Source of the DNA: Psychrobacillus glaciei
GTDB taxonomy: Bacteria; Bacillota; Bacilli; Bacillales_A; Planococcaceae
Assembly (NCBI RefSeq): GCF_008973485.1
Contig: NZ_CP031223.1
Span: 3,669,501 to 3,733,500 of the forward strand
Direction of reading: 5' to 3'
Length of the DNA stretch: 64,000 bases
The notes under the pieces were generated by a model that was not told the origin of the DNA, made no database searches, and saw only the letters and a program-made list of their open reading frames with translations. Position 1 is the stretch's first letter. Each line of letters starts with the position of its first letter. Below are positions 46,028-55,286 of this stretch, in pieces. The translations under genes and the position numbers were made by a program.

Positions 46028-46058
46028 AGCATAAAAGATGGAGTACACTCCATGTCAA
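46028..46058 (-). promoter_or_regulatory. MerR-type promoter with 19-base spacer and operator
   Basis: TTGACA (46053-46058) and TATGCT (46028-46033) are separated by exactly 19 bases, the distorted spacing MerR activators correct. The palindrome ATGGAGTACACTCCAT (46038-46053) is perfect and lies between them. Confidence 0.9.
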
Positions 46059-46169
46059 GAGTTTAGATAAAAAAAGAAGACTCATATTGTTAGCTGGTCT
46101 GCTCCTTTATTTATGAACGATTCAATTAGAACTCTAAAAATAAGTTCAACACTTATTCATTTTTCTTTA

Positions 46170-47315
46170 TCAGCCACAACATTTCTTGAATTTTTTTCCA
46201 CTTCCACAAGGACAAGGATCGTTTCTACCTATTTTTTCAGAGACAGCCGGTGCGAATTTTTTTATCGTTTCCTTAATATAAGCTTCGTTCTCGAGTGCAA
46301 ATTTTTTCCAGTCTTCCATATCTGGGTGGGTACGCCCCATAACTTTATAAAAACTATATAATGTGTGCTCTAGCTCGATCATTCCTCCATAATATTCCTT
46401 GTTCCAAAAGTCCTCCATCAGAGGAAATGCTTTATCTGAAAGATGCGCTGCAAGGTTTTCAATGACTAGTTCTTTTCCAGACTCGTCTAACTTTGGATAG
46501 CAATTCACTAATACTTCTTCAGCACTTTTTGTTTTTGTTTCTTTCAAGATTCCCAGTGCGAATATATACTTGTCGTCGTTCATTGCATATGGGGCTACTG
46601 CGTATACAACTTCATCTGATTGAAACTTACTTAATGCCTCTGCCACTTCTTCTAACAAAATATCTTCATCACGTTCAAGCAAACTTGCAAGGGTCGGAAT
46701 ATGCTCAGTTAATTGTAAAATACCTACTGCTCGTACTCCTAAAATACCATAAATGGAAAACCACTCGTCTTCCAATTCGTTTTTTAGGATAACGTCAACT
46801 TCCCCCGCGTTATAAGAGCCCTTTCCTATAAGCACATCTTGCATTTTTTTCGCTTTTTGGAACTCAAGTGCATTAAAGGTATCTCCTTCGATGTTTTTAA
46901 CCATCTCCATATACGTATCCCAAAGTGTGTCTTCATCAGCCGATAATAATAATTGGCAAAACGAGTTGTATTCCTCGCCGATATATGGATTAAATTTTTC
47001 TTTATTCTCCACGATTAATTGTGCAGGTAAATGCATTACGTATTGTAGTACCAAATGCCGATGTGATGTTGGTACTTTTTCGAGTAGCTCTAGTATGATT
47101 GGCAAAGAGTCTTCATTAACATTTTTCTCCTGCCCCCATATTAATAGGAAGTTTCTTTCTTCCTCTTCTGCATGAAGTGCATTTGTTAGTTGCTGATTGA
47201 CTGCTTCGACTGGGGTATACGGGAACTCGTGCAATGCGTAAGCTGCAAACTTTCTTACCAATTCCTCTTCGTCATTTATATATGGTGTGACTTTGTTTAA
47301 AAACGTTTTTTGCAT
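46170..47315 (-). CDS. Helical-repeat protein with C-terminal SEC-C motif
   Basis: A 381-residue soluble, acidic protein, nearly all helical, with repeating HEAT-like segments (for example [14 protein letters not shown] and [18 protein letters not shown]). The C-terminus [19 protein letters not shown] is a SEC-C zinc finger. The N-terminal start [15 protein letters not shown] is ATG 47315. The role is unknown; SEC-C tails commonly bind ribosomes or SecB in other proteins. It shares only the tail with the protein at 34511-35899. Confidence 0.85.
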   Translation of the reverse strand: MQKTFLNKVTPYINDEEELVRKFAAYALHEFPYTPVEAVNQQLTNALHAEEEERNFLLIWGQEKNVNEDSLPIILELLEKVPTSHRHLVLQYVMHLPAQLIVENKEKFNPYIGEEYNSFCQLLLSADEDTLWDTYMEMVKNIEGDTFNALEFQKAKKMQDVLIGKGSYNAGEVDVILKNELEDEWFSIYGILGVRAVGILQLTEHIPTLASLLERDEDILLEEVAEALSKFQSDEVVYAVAPYAMNDDKYIFALGILKETKTKSAEEVLVNCYPKLDESGKELVIENLAAHLSDKAFPLMEDFWNKEYYGGMIELEHTLYSFYKVMGRTHPDMEDWKKFALENEAYIKETIKKFAPAVSEKIGRNDPCPCGSGKKFKKCCG

Positions 47316-47356
47316 AATTTATTTCCCCCACTCTATCTAATTTCCTTAGTATAACA

Positions 47357-47387
47357 AATGTTACAAGTGCCAGGCACCTGTAACATT
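47357..47387. repeat. Palindromic intergenic element
   Basis: AATGTTACA (47357-47365) and TGTAACATT (47379-47387) flank GTGCCAGGCAC (47367-47377), itself a palindrome with one central base. Similar GTGCCAGGCAC-type elements are frequent between genes in Bacillales, from memory. A T-run follows on the plus strand. Confidence 0.65.
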
Positions 47388-47404
47388 GTTTTTTGCTTTA
47401 AAAC

Positions 47405-47437
47405 ATAAAACAAGCTCCTAACAATAATGCTAGGAGC
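47405..47437 (-). terminator. Terminator of the PstS-like gene
   Basis: GCTCCTA (47414-47420) and TAGGAGC (47431-47437) form a 7-bp stem with a 10-base loop, followed on the minus strand by TTGTTTTATG. Confidence 0.5.
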
Positions 47438-47442
47438 ACATG

Positions 47443-48606
47443 TCATTCACTTATAGGTACATAACCAACTTTTTCAACTAATCCTTGGCCTTGTGGTGAC
47501 AAGACCCATTCGATTAATTTCTCCACATTCGGATTTTCTGTTCCGGCAGTAACAATATAAAACTCAGCAGTAATAGGATAAGTACCAGACCGAATAGTTT
47601 CTTTCGTTGGTGCAACGCCTTCTATTTCTAATAATTTTATTTGATTGTTTTTCACCATTTCTGTGGAATAAAATCGAAATGTATAGCCGATTGCATTATT
47701 ATAGTTTTTATACTTGGATACTTCATTAATAATACCACCCATACCTGTCGCAACGTCCTCCAAAGGTGCATCCATGATTGGTGTCGTTCTCATTAAGTGT
47801 TCAAGTGCTGTCTGACTTCCGCTATCGGCAGGACGCTGAAATGCGCGGATAGCATTATCCTTGCCTCCTACTTCTTTCCAATTCGTCACTCTGCCAGAGT
47901 ATATTGCCTTTATTTGCTCAATAGCAAGTCCGTCAATGGGATTCTTTTGATTGACAAAAAAGACAAATGCTTCTCGACCAATCGGCGTCATTTTGAGATC
48001 CAAATCTTTTTGTTCAGCCGTTTTCTTCTGTGCCTCGGAAGGTGCAGCAGCGAAAATCATATCTACTTTGCCATTGAATAGATTGCTGTATGCATCTGGT
48101 GTTGTATTAACCATCACTTCACTGTCGTAAGGTGAATAGTAATTTTTAGGATAAGTTGCTTCTACAAATGATGCATATAACGGATACAGTGCCGTTGCAC
48201 CATCCATCTTCGGCAAATTATCTCTTAGCTGCATTGTCGCTTGTTCGTCTAAAATAGAAACCCCATGTGAATTTGTAAACGGTTCGAATTCATATGTATT
48301 GACCTCAGCACCAACAGTAGGAATTCGATTCTTATATTCATGCTGAATCGGTGAGATCGCACTCACTAAAATAGCAACTCCTGCAATGGCACAAAACATC
48401 CTCTTCCGCTTCTTCGTTTTGAAAAAATGGAAAAGGGTTAATACATTAAAGACATATAACACTATCGCACTTGTAATGATCAATGCAACATAATATATTT
48501 TTCCTGTTAAAAGAATAACAAATAGAATTACTACAGTGATGAAAAACATGCCAAACAGTCCAAAAATGGCATATAAGATTGGTGTCACTAGCGACTTCTT
48601 CTCCAA
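47443..48606 (-). CDS. Membrane-tethered PstS-like substrate-binding protein
   Basis: A 387-residue protein with three hydrophobic segments (about 12-32, 38-58 and 70-87) and a C-terminal PstS-type binding domain (about 110-387). Typical features are DGATALYPLYASFVEATYP, VDMIFAAAPSEAQKK, GREAFVFFVNQKNP, IKAIYSGRVTNWKEVGG, and FQRPADSGSQTALE, where PstS binds phosphate. It has no lipobox, and no pst genes are near. The anchor is therefore a multi-helix membrane part. It might sense or gather phosphate or another oxyanion. Confidence 0.85.
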   Translation of the reverse strand: MEKKSLVTPILYAIFGLFGMFFITVVILFVILLTGKIYYVALIITSAIVLYVFNVLTLFHFFKTKKRKRMFCAIAGVAILVSAISPIQHEYKNRIPTVGAEVNTYEFEPFTNSHGVSILDEQATMQLRDNLPKMDGATALYPLYASFVEATYPKNYYSPYDSEVMVNTTPDAYSNLFNGKVDMIFAAAPSEAQKKTAEQKDLDLKMTPIGREAFVFFVNQKNPIDGLAIEQIKAIYSGRVTNWKEVGGKDNAIRAFQRPADSGSQTALEHLMRTTPIMDAPLEDVATGMGGIINEVSKYKNYNNAIGYTFRFYSTEMVKNNQIKLLEIEGVAPTKETIRSGTYPITAEFYIVTAGTENPNVEKLIEWVLSPQGQGLVEKVGYVPISE

Positions 48607-48663
48607 TTTACCCCCCCCTTACTTAGGAATTCTATATGTAGGAGGGTAAATCCTTTTATAACC

Positions 48664-48905
48664 TTATAGAGTACATGCATTTAGTATTGCTCTCACTTTT
48701 TCTACGTGAATATCCGTTAAATCTGCTATTACTTCTACAGACTTTCCTTTAAGAAACATATGAAGAACAATTTACTCTTAATTTTGATATGTACTTATTT
48801 CTATGTCTAGTTCCATCCCTCTTCAACCTCTAATAATTATGCGTCTTTTCCTTTTGAATCTAGCCTCTCAAATGGATTTTCCGTGCGATGGTAAGGGTTC
48901 TGGTT
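48664..48905 (-). pseudogene. Remnant of an Rpn-type (PD-(D/E)XK) transposase-like nuclease gene
   Basis: On the minus strand a 31-codon piece, MFLKGKSVEVIADLTDIHVE and onward to TAA at 48664-48666, matches the C-terminal helix-turn-helix pattern of Rpn-family nucleases. Upstream, another frame reads NPYHRTENPFERLDSKGKDA and ends at 48837. The two fragments are collinear but lack the catalytic core. The rest of 48607-49060 has nothing clear. Confidence 0.4.
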
Positions 48906-49060
48906 TCATTAATTAATATACTACTCAAAAAGTTTATTATTGACTACATAGGGAAATGAATACTATATTAATTATTTGTTATTTTAAAATAATGTTGCCA
49001 TTGTCTTTTATTTGTCGTTTAATTATCTAGTTCTAAAATAATATAAAAGGAATGTGATGA

Positions 49061-51220
49061 ATGAAGAAGATTATTACTAGCCTGACTTTGACTATGCTAG
49101 TCGGAATGTCGTTAGTGGCGTGTACCCCAAAAGAAGAATCTACAAGTGTGAATAAAGGAAATACCCAAGAGGAAGAAGTCTCTACTATTGAGGATGCAGA
49201 TAGCAATTATCTTTCTGCAGTAGACGTGGACTATGCATATAATTTCACAAAAAGTCTCGAAGAATTTAAATCGAATGAGAAGCTTGGTTATCGCACCGCT
49301 GGGTCAGTAGCAGAGTTTAAAACTGGTGAAAAAATTGGAAGCGAAATGAAGAAAATTGGACTTACTGAAGTGACAAAAGATGAGTTCAAAGTGGACTCAT
49401 GGGAATTCGAAAAAGCTGATTTAACTTTTACAGATGAAAACGGTAAAGAACAACTTGCTGTTTTAGGTGGATACCAAGTTAATTTTGATACTAATGGCGT
49501 TAAGGAACTGGATGTTGTCTATGCTGGAAAAGGAACAGCAGATGATCTTGCAGGATTGGATGTTAAAGGTAAGCTTGTATTAATAGATATTAATCAACGC
49601 GAAGAATGGTGGATTAACTATCCTGCTTATCAAGCCCATTTAAAAGGGGCAGCTGCCGTAATCGCTGTTCAAGAAGCTGGGTATGCAGAAGTTGACCCGG
49701 ATGCATTAAATGCACAAGATATATGTGGACCAGACGATGCTCCTGCTTTTTCTATGTCCCAAACGGACGTAAAGAGTTTAAAGAAAGCACTAGAAGCAAG
49801 TAAAAATAAGCTTAAAGTGAAGTTCGATGCGAAATCTACTGTGAAAATGGATGGCAAATCGTTTAACTACTACGGTAAAATTATCGGAAAAGACCCGGAA
49901 TCATATATCATACTATCTGCTCACTACGATTCATATTTTTCTGGATTCGAAGATGATAACGCAGCGATTGGGTTATTGATGGGAGTAGCAAAAGGATTAG
50001 TAGATAGCGGATACCAACCAGAAAAAACAATTATTTTCAATGCTCTTGCTGCGGAAGAATGGGGCGTTTCAAACTCTCGTTACGACTGGTCAACAGGCGC
50101 ATACAACCAAATTTTCAAGGTGCATCCTGAATGGGTTGGAAAAGCCTTTGCCAATATGAACTTCGAACTTCCTGCTTATGAACATACAACACAAGATGAA
50201 ATTCGTTCCGTTTATGAATTAAATAACTATTTAACAAAGTTTGCAAAAAAAGTACCAAGCATAGATGGAGTATATAAAGATGGCATTTCTATCGTTTCTC
50301 CACTGCGTACTTGGTCAGATGACTTCTCATTTGGTATTGCAGGTGTTCCTGCACTTCGTAACGATTTCCAAGATAGTGAGTTTATGCATTCACATTATCA
50401 CTCTCAATTTGATAATGAAGGCCCTTATAATATGAATGCCTACAAATTCCATTTAAACTTATATGGTTTACTAGCAATGCATTATGATGAAACAGCTGTC
50501 GTTCCACTTGATTTTACTACTCGCTTAAGTGCAATGAAAGAAGACATTAATGCAGAAGTATTTAAACAAGCTGGCGTGTCATCGGACAAACTATTTAGTA
50601 ATATTGACAGCGCAATTGCAACTGCAGAAGAAGTAAATGCAAAAGTCATGAAAGTGAATGAAGATTACTTAGATGCTCTAACTGATGGCAATACTGATTC
50701 AGTTAAAAAGTTTTATGAAGAAAGTCGTGAGTTAAACAGTGGATTACTTGCTGCATTTAAATATGCAGAAGATCAATTTGTTCGTTTAACTTGGGAAGAC
50801 GAACAAATTTTCCCTCACAAACATGCACAAACTAACATTGAAAACTTGTCATTATCAATCGATGCACTAGAAAAAGGCGATATTGCTACTCCTCTAGACG
50901 ATTACTTGTTTACAATCGATAACAACTGGTACGCATATTACTTCGATAAAGAAGTATACAACTATTTTACGGACTATGTTCTAAAAGCTCCAAAAGAAAA
51001 ACTTATGTGGGGTGCGGACAGAATCATGGGTCACGAAGACTTATTTGACACAATCAAATCATTAAAAGAAAAAAGAGAACAAACTGGTGTGGATGTGTCT
51101 GCAGAGCTTGCAACACTGAATAGCGCACTAGTAAATGAAAAAGAACTGTTGAAAACGACAGTTGCCGAAGAAACAGCTAGCGTGAACAAGCTTGGTAAGA
51201 TGTTGGCTGAGTTGAAATAA
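49061..51220 (+). CDS. M28-family metallopeptidase lipoprotein
   Basis: A 719-residue lipoprotein with lipobox SLVAC (Cys21). A PA domain (about 150-260, LAGLDVKGKLVLIDINQREE) is inserted before the M28 zinc-peptidase core. Zinc-ligand regions are SAHYDSYFSGFEDDNAAIG (about 286) and ALAAEEWG (about 330), with a later HSHYHSQFD. The remaining C-terminal 200 residues are helical and of unknown function. It is likely an extracellular aminopeptidase. AGGAATGTG precedes ATG. Confidence 0.9.
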   Translation: MKKIITSLTLTMLVGMSLVACTPKEESTSVNKGNTQEEEVSTIEDADSNYLSAVDVDYAYNFTKSLEEFKSNEKLGYRTAGSVAEFKTGEKIGSEMKKIGLTEVTKDEFKVDSWEFEKADLTFTDENGKEQLAVLGGYQVNFDTNGVKELDVVYAGKGTADDLAGLDVKGKLVLIDINQREEWWINYPAYQAHLKGAAAVIAVQEAGYAEVDPDALNAQDICGPDDAPAFSMSQTDVKSLKKALEASKNKLKVKFDAKSTVKMDGKSFNYYGKIIGKDPESYIILSAHYDSYFSGFEDDNAAIGLLMGVAKGLVDSGYQPEKTIIFNALAAEEWGVSNSRYDWSTGAYNQIFKVHPEWVGKAFANMNFELPAYEHTTQDEIRSVYELNNYLTKFAKKVPSIDGVYKDGISIVSPLRTWSDDFSFGIAGVPALRNDFQDSEFMHSHYHSQFDNEGPYNMNAYKFHLNLYGLLAMHYDETAVVPLDFTTRLSAMKEDINAEVFKQAGVSSDKLFSNIDSAIATAEEVNAKVMKVNEDYLDALTDGNTDSVKKFYEESRELNSGLLAAFKYAEDQFVRLTWEDEQIFPHKHAQTNIENLSLSIDALEKGDIATPLDDYLFTIDNNWYAYYFDKEVYNYFTDYVLKAPKEKLMWGADRIMGHEDLFDTIKSLKEKREQTGVDVSAELATLNSALVNEKELLKTTVAEETASVNKLGKMLAELK

Positions 51221-51233
51221 CATAAACACAAAT

Positions 51234-51276
51234 TAAGCTGTCCAAAGTGTCATTTTGACCTAGGGACAGCTTTTTG
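51234..51276. terminator. Terminator of the M28 gene
   Basis: AAGCTGTCC (51235-51243) and GGACAGCTT (51264-51272) pair perfectly, followed by TTTTTG; the other strand can serve the convergent dehydrogenase gene. Confidence 0.8.
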
Positions 51277-51292
51277 TATTAGTTTGTGGTAA

Positions 51293-52249
51293 TTATAGCT
51301 GTCTTAGTATTGATCCTTCTAAAAATGCTTGAATATCTTCAACTGTTTCTCTGTAATACGTACTATAATTTTGTTCGCTCACATAACCAAGATGTGGTGT
51401 TGCAAGGATATTGGGAAGCATGCGGAATGGATGACTTTCTGGAAGTGGCTCCATGTCAAACACATCGATCCCTGCTCCAGCTATCCAATTTTCGCGTAGT
51501 GCTTCTATTAGTGCTTCTTGGTCAAGAATAGCGGCACGTGATGTATTAATCAGGTATGCTGAAGGTTTCATAAGCTTCAATTCATTTGTGCCGATTAATC
51601 CTCTAGTTCTATCACTCAGCACAAGATGAATAGAAACAAAGTCACACGTTTCAAGTAATTCTTCTTTAGTCAATGCTAGCTGCACACCACATTTATCGGT
51701 TTGTTCCTTCGTTAAGTTTTGACTCCATGCAACAACTTCCATACCAAATGCCTTAGCAATTACTGCCATTCGACTTCCTATTTTGCCAAGACCTATTAGA
51801 CCAAGACGTTTGCCATACAGATCTGTCCCTATAGTACTTTGCCAAGGTCCATTGTTTCTAAGCTCATTGTTTTCTTTCGTAATCTTGCGAGCAACATTTA
51901 ATAGTAACGCCCAGGTTAACTCTGTTGGTGGCTCTGACATACTCGCAGTTCCACAGACAGTTACTCCGTATTTTTTCGCAGCAATAAGATCAATTGATGC
52001 ATTTCTCATGCCGGATGTTACAAGTAATTTTAGTTTTGGTAGTTTCTCAAAAAGAGATGCAGTAAAGGGAGTTCGTTCACGCATAATGACTATGATGTCA
52101 AAATCGCTAATTATCTCTATCAATTGATCCTCACTTTTAAAATGTTGACAAAAAGTTTGCACTTCAACCATATCCAGTATTCGGGACCAATCAGCCAATC
52201 TAAGTGCTGCATTTTGATAATCATCTAGTATTGCACATCTCATTTTCAT
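51293..52249 (-). CDS. D-isomer-specific 2-hydroxyacid dehydrogenase family protein
   Basis: A 318-residue NAD-dependent dehydrogenase (phosphoglycerate-dehydrogenase-like). The NAD site is GLIGLGKIGSRMAVIAKAFG (about 149-168), with the signature STSRAAILDQEALIEAL around 230-245 and the catalytic region GIDVFDMEPLP. The final catalytic His is in LATPHLGYVSEQNYS. The substrate is open; glyoxylate, hydroxypyruvate and phosphoglycerate enzymes all belong here. It lies 22 bases behind the TauE gene and may be cotranscribed. Confidence 0.9.
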   Translation of the reverse strand: MKMRCAILDDYQNAALRLADWSRILDMVEVQTFCQHFKSEDQLIEIISDFDIIVIMRERTPFTASLFEKLPKLKLLVTSGMRNASIDLIAAKKYGVTVCGTASMSEPPTELTWALLLNVARKITKENNELRNNGPWQSTIGTDLYGKRLGLIGLGKIGSRMAVIAKAFGMEVVAWSQNLTKEQTDKCGVQLALTKEELLETCDFVSIHLVLSDRTRGLIGTNELKLMKPSAYLINTSRAAILDQEALIEALRENWIAGAGIDVFDMEPLPESHPFRMLPNILATPHLGYVSEQNYSTYYRETVEDIQAFLEGSILRQL

Positions 52250-52271
52250 CCTTCATTCTCCCTTCACTTTT

Positions 52272-53006
52272 TTACTTCAAATAATCCACCAAAATTTGAA
52301 CGATTAATAAAATAGTAACCAATCTTAGCAATGGTTTTACTTGTTCTGATTTTAATTTGCGAGCTAATCGAACCCCAAGCTGCGCACCTACAATTGCACC
52401 AAGCATTAATGCAATGGTGAGTGGCCAGATAATTTTCCCTGTCGAGATATAAGTGATAGATGCCCCAAAACAACTAGCAAAAACACCGATTCTGGCTAAA
52501 CCAACTGCTCGAATATAAGCTATTTTTTGACTCGCATATAAGTAGAGAGCTAACGTGCTGCTCCCCGGTCCAAACATACCGTCGTACATTCCAATTCCAA
52601 GTAGTGCAGGTGCTATTTTTTTATTTAAACGAAAGTCTTCTGTCCCATCAAAGTTTCCCTTTCCCATAAAAGAAGTGATAAACGCAAAGCTTAGTAACAC
52701 GATGGCAATGATAGTTAGTGTATCACCACTTAAAAAGGATGCGATTAGACCACCTAAAATACCTCCCCCTAAGCAAAATGCAAGAACAGACAATGCCTCT
52801 TTCACCGAAACCTCTTTCCCTTTAAAAATAACGAGAAAGCTAGATAGCGAGCTAACTGTATTGGATACTTTGTTCGCACCAATTGCTGAGTGCACGGGTA
52901 GCCCCATAAGAAGCATCGTTGGTAAGCTAATGAGTCCTCCGCCTCCGACTAATGTTCCGACTACATTGCCTACAACTCCGACAATAAAAAAGAGGATGAA
53001 TTCCAT
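52272..53006 (-). CDS. TauE/SafE-family membrane exporter
   Basis: A 244-residue protein with seven to eight helices of the TauE/SafE (DUF81) family. Family repeats GVVGNVVGTLVGGGGLISLP (about 9-28) and GPGSSTLALYLY (about 145-156) fit. Known members export sulfite, sulfoacetate or related anions. It is followed closely by the dehydrogenase gene, which suggests removal of an organic acid, though this is inference. Confidence 0.88.
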   Translation of the reverse strand: MEFILFFIVGVVGNVVGTLVGGGGLISLPTMLLMGLPVHSAIGANKVSNTVSSLSSFLVIFKGKEVSVKEALSVLAFCLGGGILGGLIASFLSGDTLTIIAIVLLSFAFITSFMGKGNFDGTEDFRLNKKIAPALLGIGMYDGMFGPGSSTLALYLYASQKIAYIRAVGLARIGVFASCFGASITYISTGKIIWPLTIALMLGAIVGAQLGVRLARKLKSEQVKPLLRLVTILLIVQILVDYLK

Positions 53007-53266
53007 AATAAAGCCTTCTTTCCATTCTTTCTAATCTAAGATTTAGCATACCTCTCCATTTATGATAAGTAAATTCAATAGTATTTATCATTTTACATTT
53101 GAAAAACTTATTAACTTTAGAAGGAAGAACTAATCCATAGGAGAAATAAGGCGTTCCATCACCACAGTATTCTGGCGTGAACGTAATGTATTTTCAGATG
53201 TAGCCTCTCTTTACTTTATTACAAATAATACTGATGGTCGGGGCACACTTAGCTAAGTCGATGACA

Positions 53267-53764
53267 TTAAGTATTCCTTGATAGATGGATTTCCGATAAC
53301 TGCAAACACATTGCGATTTGTGTACCTGATCTTCCTGTGAATCTTCTTCCTTCATCCATAAAACCTGATGTTAAATATACGGATTGCGCTACCTTATTTG
53401 CTTCGTTAACACCAAGTACTATTTGGCTAACTTGAGGAAAATGCTCCATTGTATATGTAACAAGTAGATCTAACGATGCCTTAGCAATTCCTTGACCTTG
53501 ATAAGCTGGATGAATCGAATATCCACGAAGTAAAATGCTCTCTTGAATGTCTGTATAATGAAATTTATCTTCACCTATATCGAGCACGAAAAACCCTGCA
53601 ACCACACTATTTTCTAATATAACTATTGGTGAATAGGTGGACGTGCTTTCACAGCATTCCAATAGTTCAAGTGGATGGCGAGTGAAGGATAGATGTTCCG
53701 CAGAAAGTGGATAATTCTCAAAAGCAGTTCTAAATTGCTTTTCACATGGTGCAAGTGTAATCAT
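53267..53764 (-). CDS. GNAT-family N-acetyltransferase
   Basis: A 165-residue acetyltransferase. The acetyl-CoA loop is YQGQGIAKASLDLL (about 101-114) after the strand LLRGYSIHPAY; VNEANKVAQSVYLTSGF is the usual C-terminal helix. The start is ATG 53764 with GGGGGAG; the frame is open to 53797. The substrate is unknown. The 260 bases between it and the TauE gene hold nothing I recognise. Confidence 0.88.
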   Translation of the reverse strand: MITLAPCEKQFRTAFENYPLSAEHLSFTRHPLELLECCESTSTYSPIVILENSVVAGFFVLDIGEDKFHYTDIQESILLRGYSIHPAYQGQGIAKASLDLLVTYTMEHFPQVSQIVLGVNEANKVAQSVYLTSGFMDEGRRFTGRSGTQIAMCLQLSEIHLSRNT

Positions 53765-53853
53765 GAATAACTCCCCCTTTAAACCATATACTAGCATAGC
53801 AGATTTATAAGAAAAAGATGTGTCTCACTTATCTACTAAGTAAGGCACTTTTT

Positions 53854-54555
53854 TCAATTAAACTGTAATCCATCTTTATCTATAACATTCATATGTTTCG
53901 GTACTTTTAAGTATATATACATGTCTCCTCCCAACCAACTTAGTTCATAGTCTGACAAATACATCTCTTTAGAAAGTAATCCTAATTCATTGGAAAAGCT
54001 ATAAAAAGTCACTTCTTTATTTTGGGGCTCCGTTATTACTAGATGATTATCCTCCCATTGAATTGTGGACATTGGAATTTTATCAGTCATATTCAATTCG
54101 TACCTAATTATATTTGTCCGATACACTTTACCTTCTACTAATTGTTCCTTTGAATCAGTCCATTCCACATGTACTTTGAGATTTAGTTTATATGACCCAC
54201 GAAAAATTATTTCTAATGTGTCATCTTCTAATTGTTGCGTCCATTCTTCCACTAAAAACTTTGAATCTAGTTTACCTTCCTCATTATTTCTAAATGCTTG
54301 TTCAAATACCTCATTCTCCTCTTTAAACCCCTGATAATCTTTTGAAGAAACCACCCGATAGCCAGTAGCAGGTATGAATCCATATACGACCGTCGCCAAT
54401 AAAAGAATGATTACATAAGAGGAAATAAGCCTTTTATTGAAACGCCCAGTCAAAATAATTCGTTTTGATGAACTTCCCATTACTCGGTTAATACGCCATG
54501 CAAGATAGAGTATACCGATAAAAGGAAGGATTGTTAGAATCACTATACTATTCAT
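53854..54555 (-). CDS. Membrane-anchored protein of a GntR/ABC operon
   Basis: A 233-residue protein with two membrane helices (about 1-20 and 47-65) and a C-terminal, probably extracytoplasmic domain of about 165 residues (YRVVSSKDYQGFKEENEVFE and onward). I do not recognise the domain. Its start overlaps the permease stop by 4 bases. As the last gene of the operon it may be an auxiliary sensor or partner of the ABC permease. Confidence 0.75.
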   Translation of the reverse strand: MNSIVILTILPFIGILYLAWRINRVMGSSSKRIILTGRFNKRLISSYVIILLLATVVYGFIPATGYRVVSSKDYQGFKEENEVFEQAFRNNEEGKLDSKFLVEEWTQQLEDDTLEIIFRGSYKLNLKVHVEWTDSKEQLVEGKVYRTNIIRYELNMTDKIPMSTIQWEDNHLVITEPQNKEVTFYSFSNELGLLSKEMYLSDYELSWLGGDMYIYLKVPKHMNVIDKDGLQFN

Positions 54556-55286
54556 GATCTAACCTCCAATCGATTCGAGCTTAAAATGGCAACCCCAAAA
54601 AGTAGAACAGATACACAAATTAGTTTAATCATTAAAACTAACATTGAAATATTTCCTATAAAGATGTACTGAATAAACGTTTGACCAAACTGGGTAGCTA
54701 GCATTGCAACTATTAAAAGTGGTAAAAGAATCATAAATATTTTAGTAATTTGAACAAGTACCCCCCATAAATAACCCGCAGCCGAAATCGTTAAAATTAC
54801 AAATATCATCACTGCTACATTAATAAGGGAACTAATCGGATTTTCTAGAAGACCCGGGCCTTTGTCATAATCTAAATTGCTAAATAAAAGAACTATAATG
54901 CGCAATAAATAAGTAGATAAAAATGTAGTTACTCCAGCAAATACACTAAGCAGACAAAGAACGACGATGTTTGCCAAGTTATTACTTAGTCGAGTTGTTA
55001 CAAACGAAAAATCGTCATAGCGATATGCTTTCGTCGTTATTAAATTACCTACAAAAAGCGCCCATATTACAACGAAAATAAAAACAATATCATAAGAAAT
55101 TACGGATACTTTAATAGAGATATTATTTATGCTCGTTCCCATAGAACTTGAACCATTTATCGAAAGTAAAAGCCCCAGTAATTGTATGAAAATAAAGGAT
55201 ACAACCGCACCCATATATGCATTCAACTTGAATTTCACTTGAGTTTTAACTACGTCGCCTAATTTACTATTACTTAAAAACATCAT
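54552..55286 (-). CDS. ABC transporter permease of a YtrA-type operon
   Basis: A membrane protein of about 245 residues with six helices and a first cytoplasmic stretch (NSKLGDVVKTQVKFKLNAY), the usual form of ABC-2 type permeases linked to GntR regulators. I start it at ATG 55286, where AAGGAGG is upstream; the frame is open to 55307 within the ATPase gene. It probably forms the membrane part for the ATPase upstream. The substrate is unknown. Confidence 0.8.
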   Translation of the reverse strand: MMFLSNSKLGDVVKTQVKFKLNAYMGAVVSFIFIQLLGLLLSINGSSSMGTSINNISIKVSVISYDIVFIFVVIWALFVGNLITTKAYRYDDFSFVTTRLSNNLANIVVLCLLSVFAGVTTFLSTYLLRIIVLLFSNLDYDKGPGLLENPISSLINVAVMIFVILTISAAGYLWGVLVQITKIFMILLPLLIVAMLATQFGQTFIQYIFIGNISMLVLMIKLICVSVLLFGVAILSSNRLEVRS

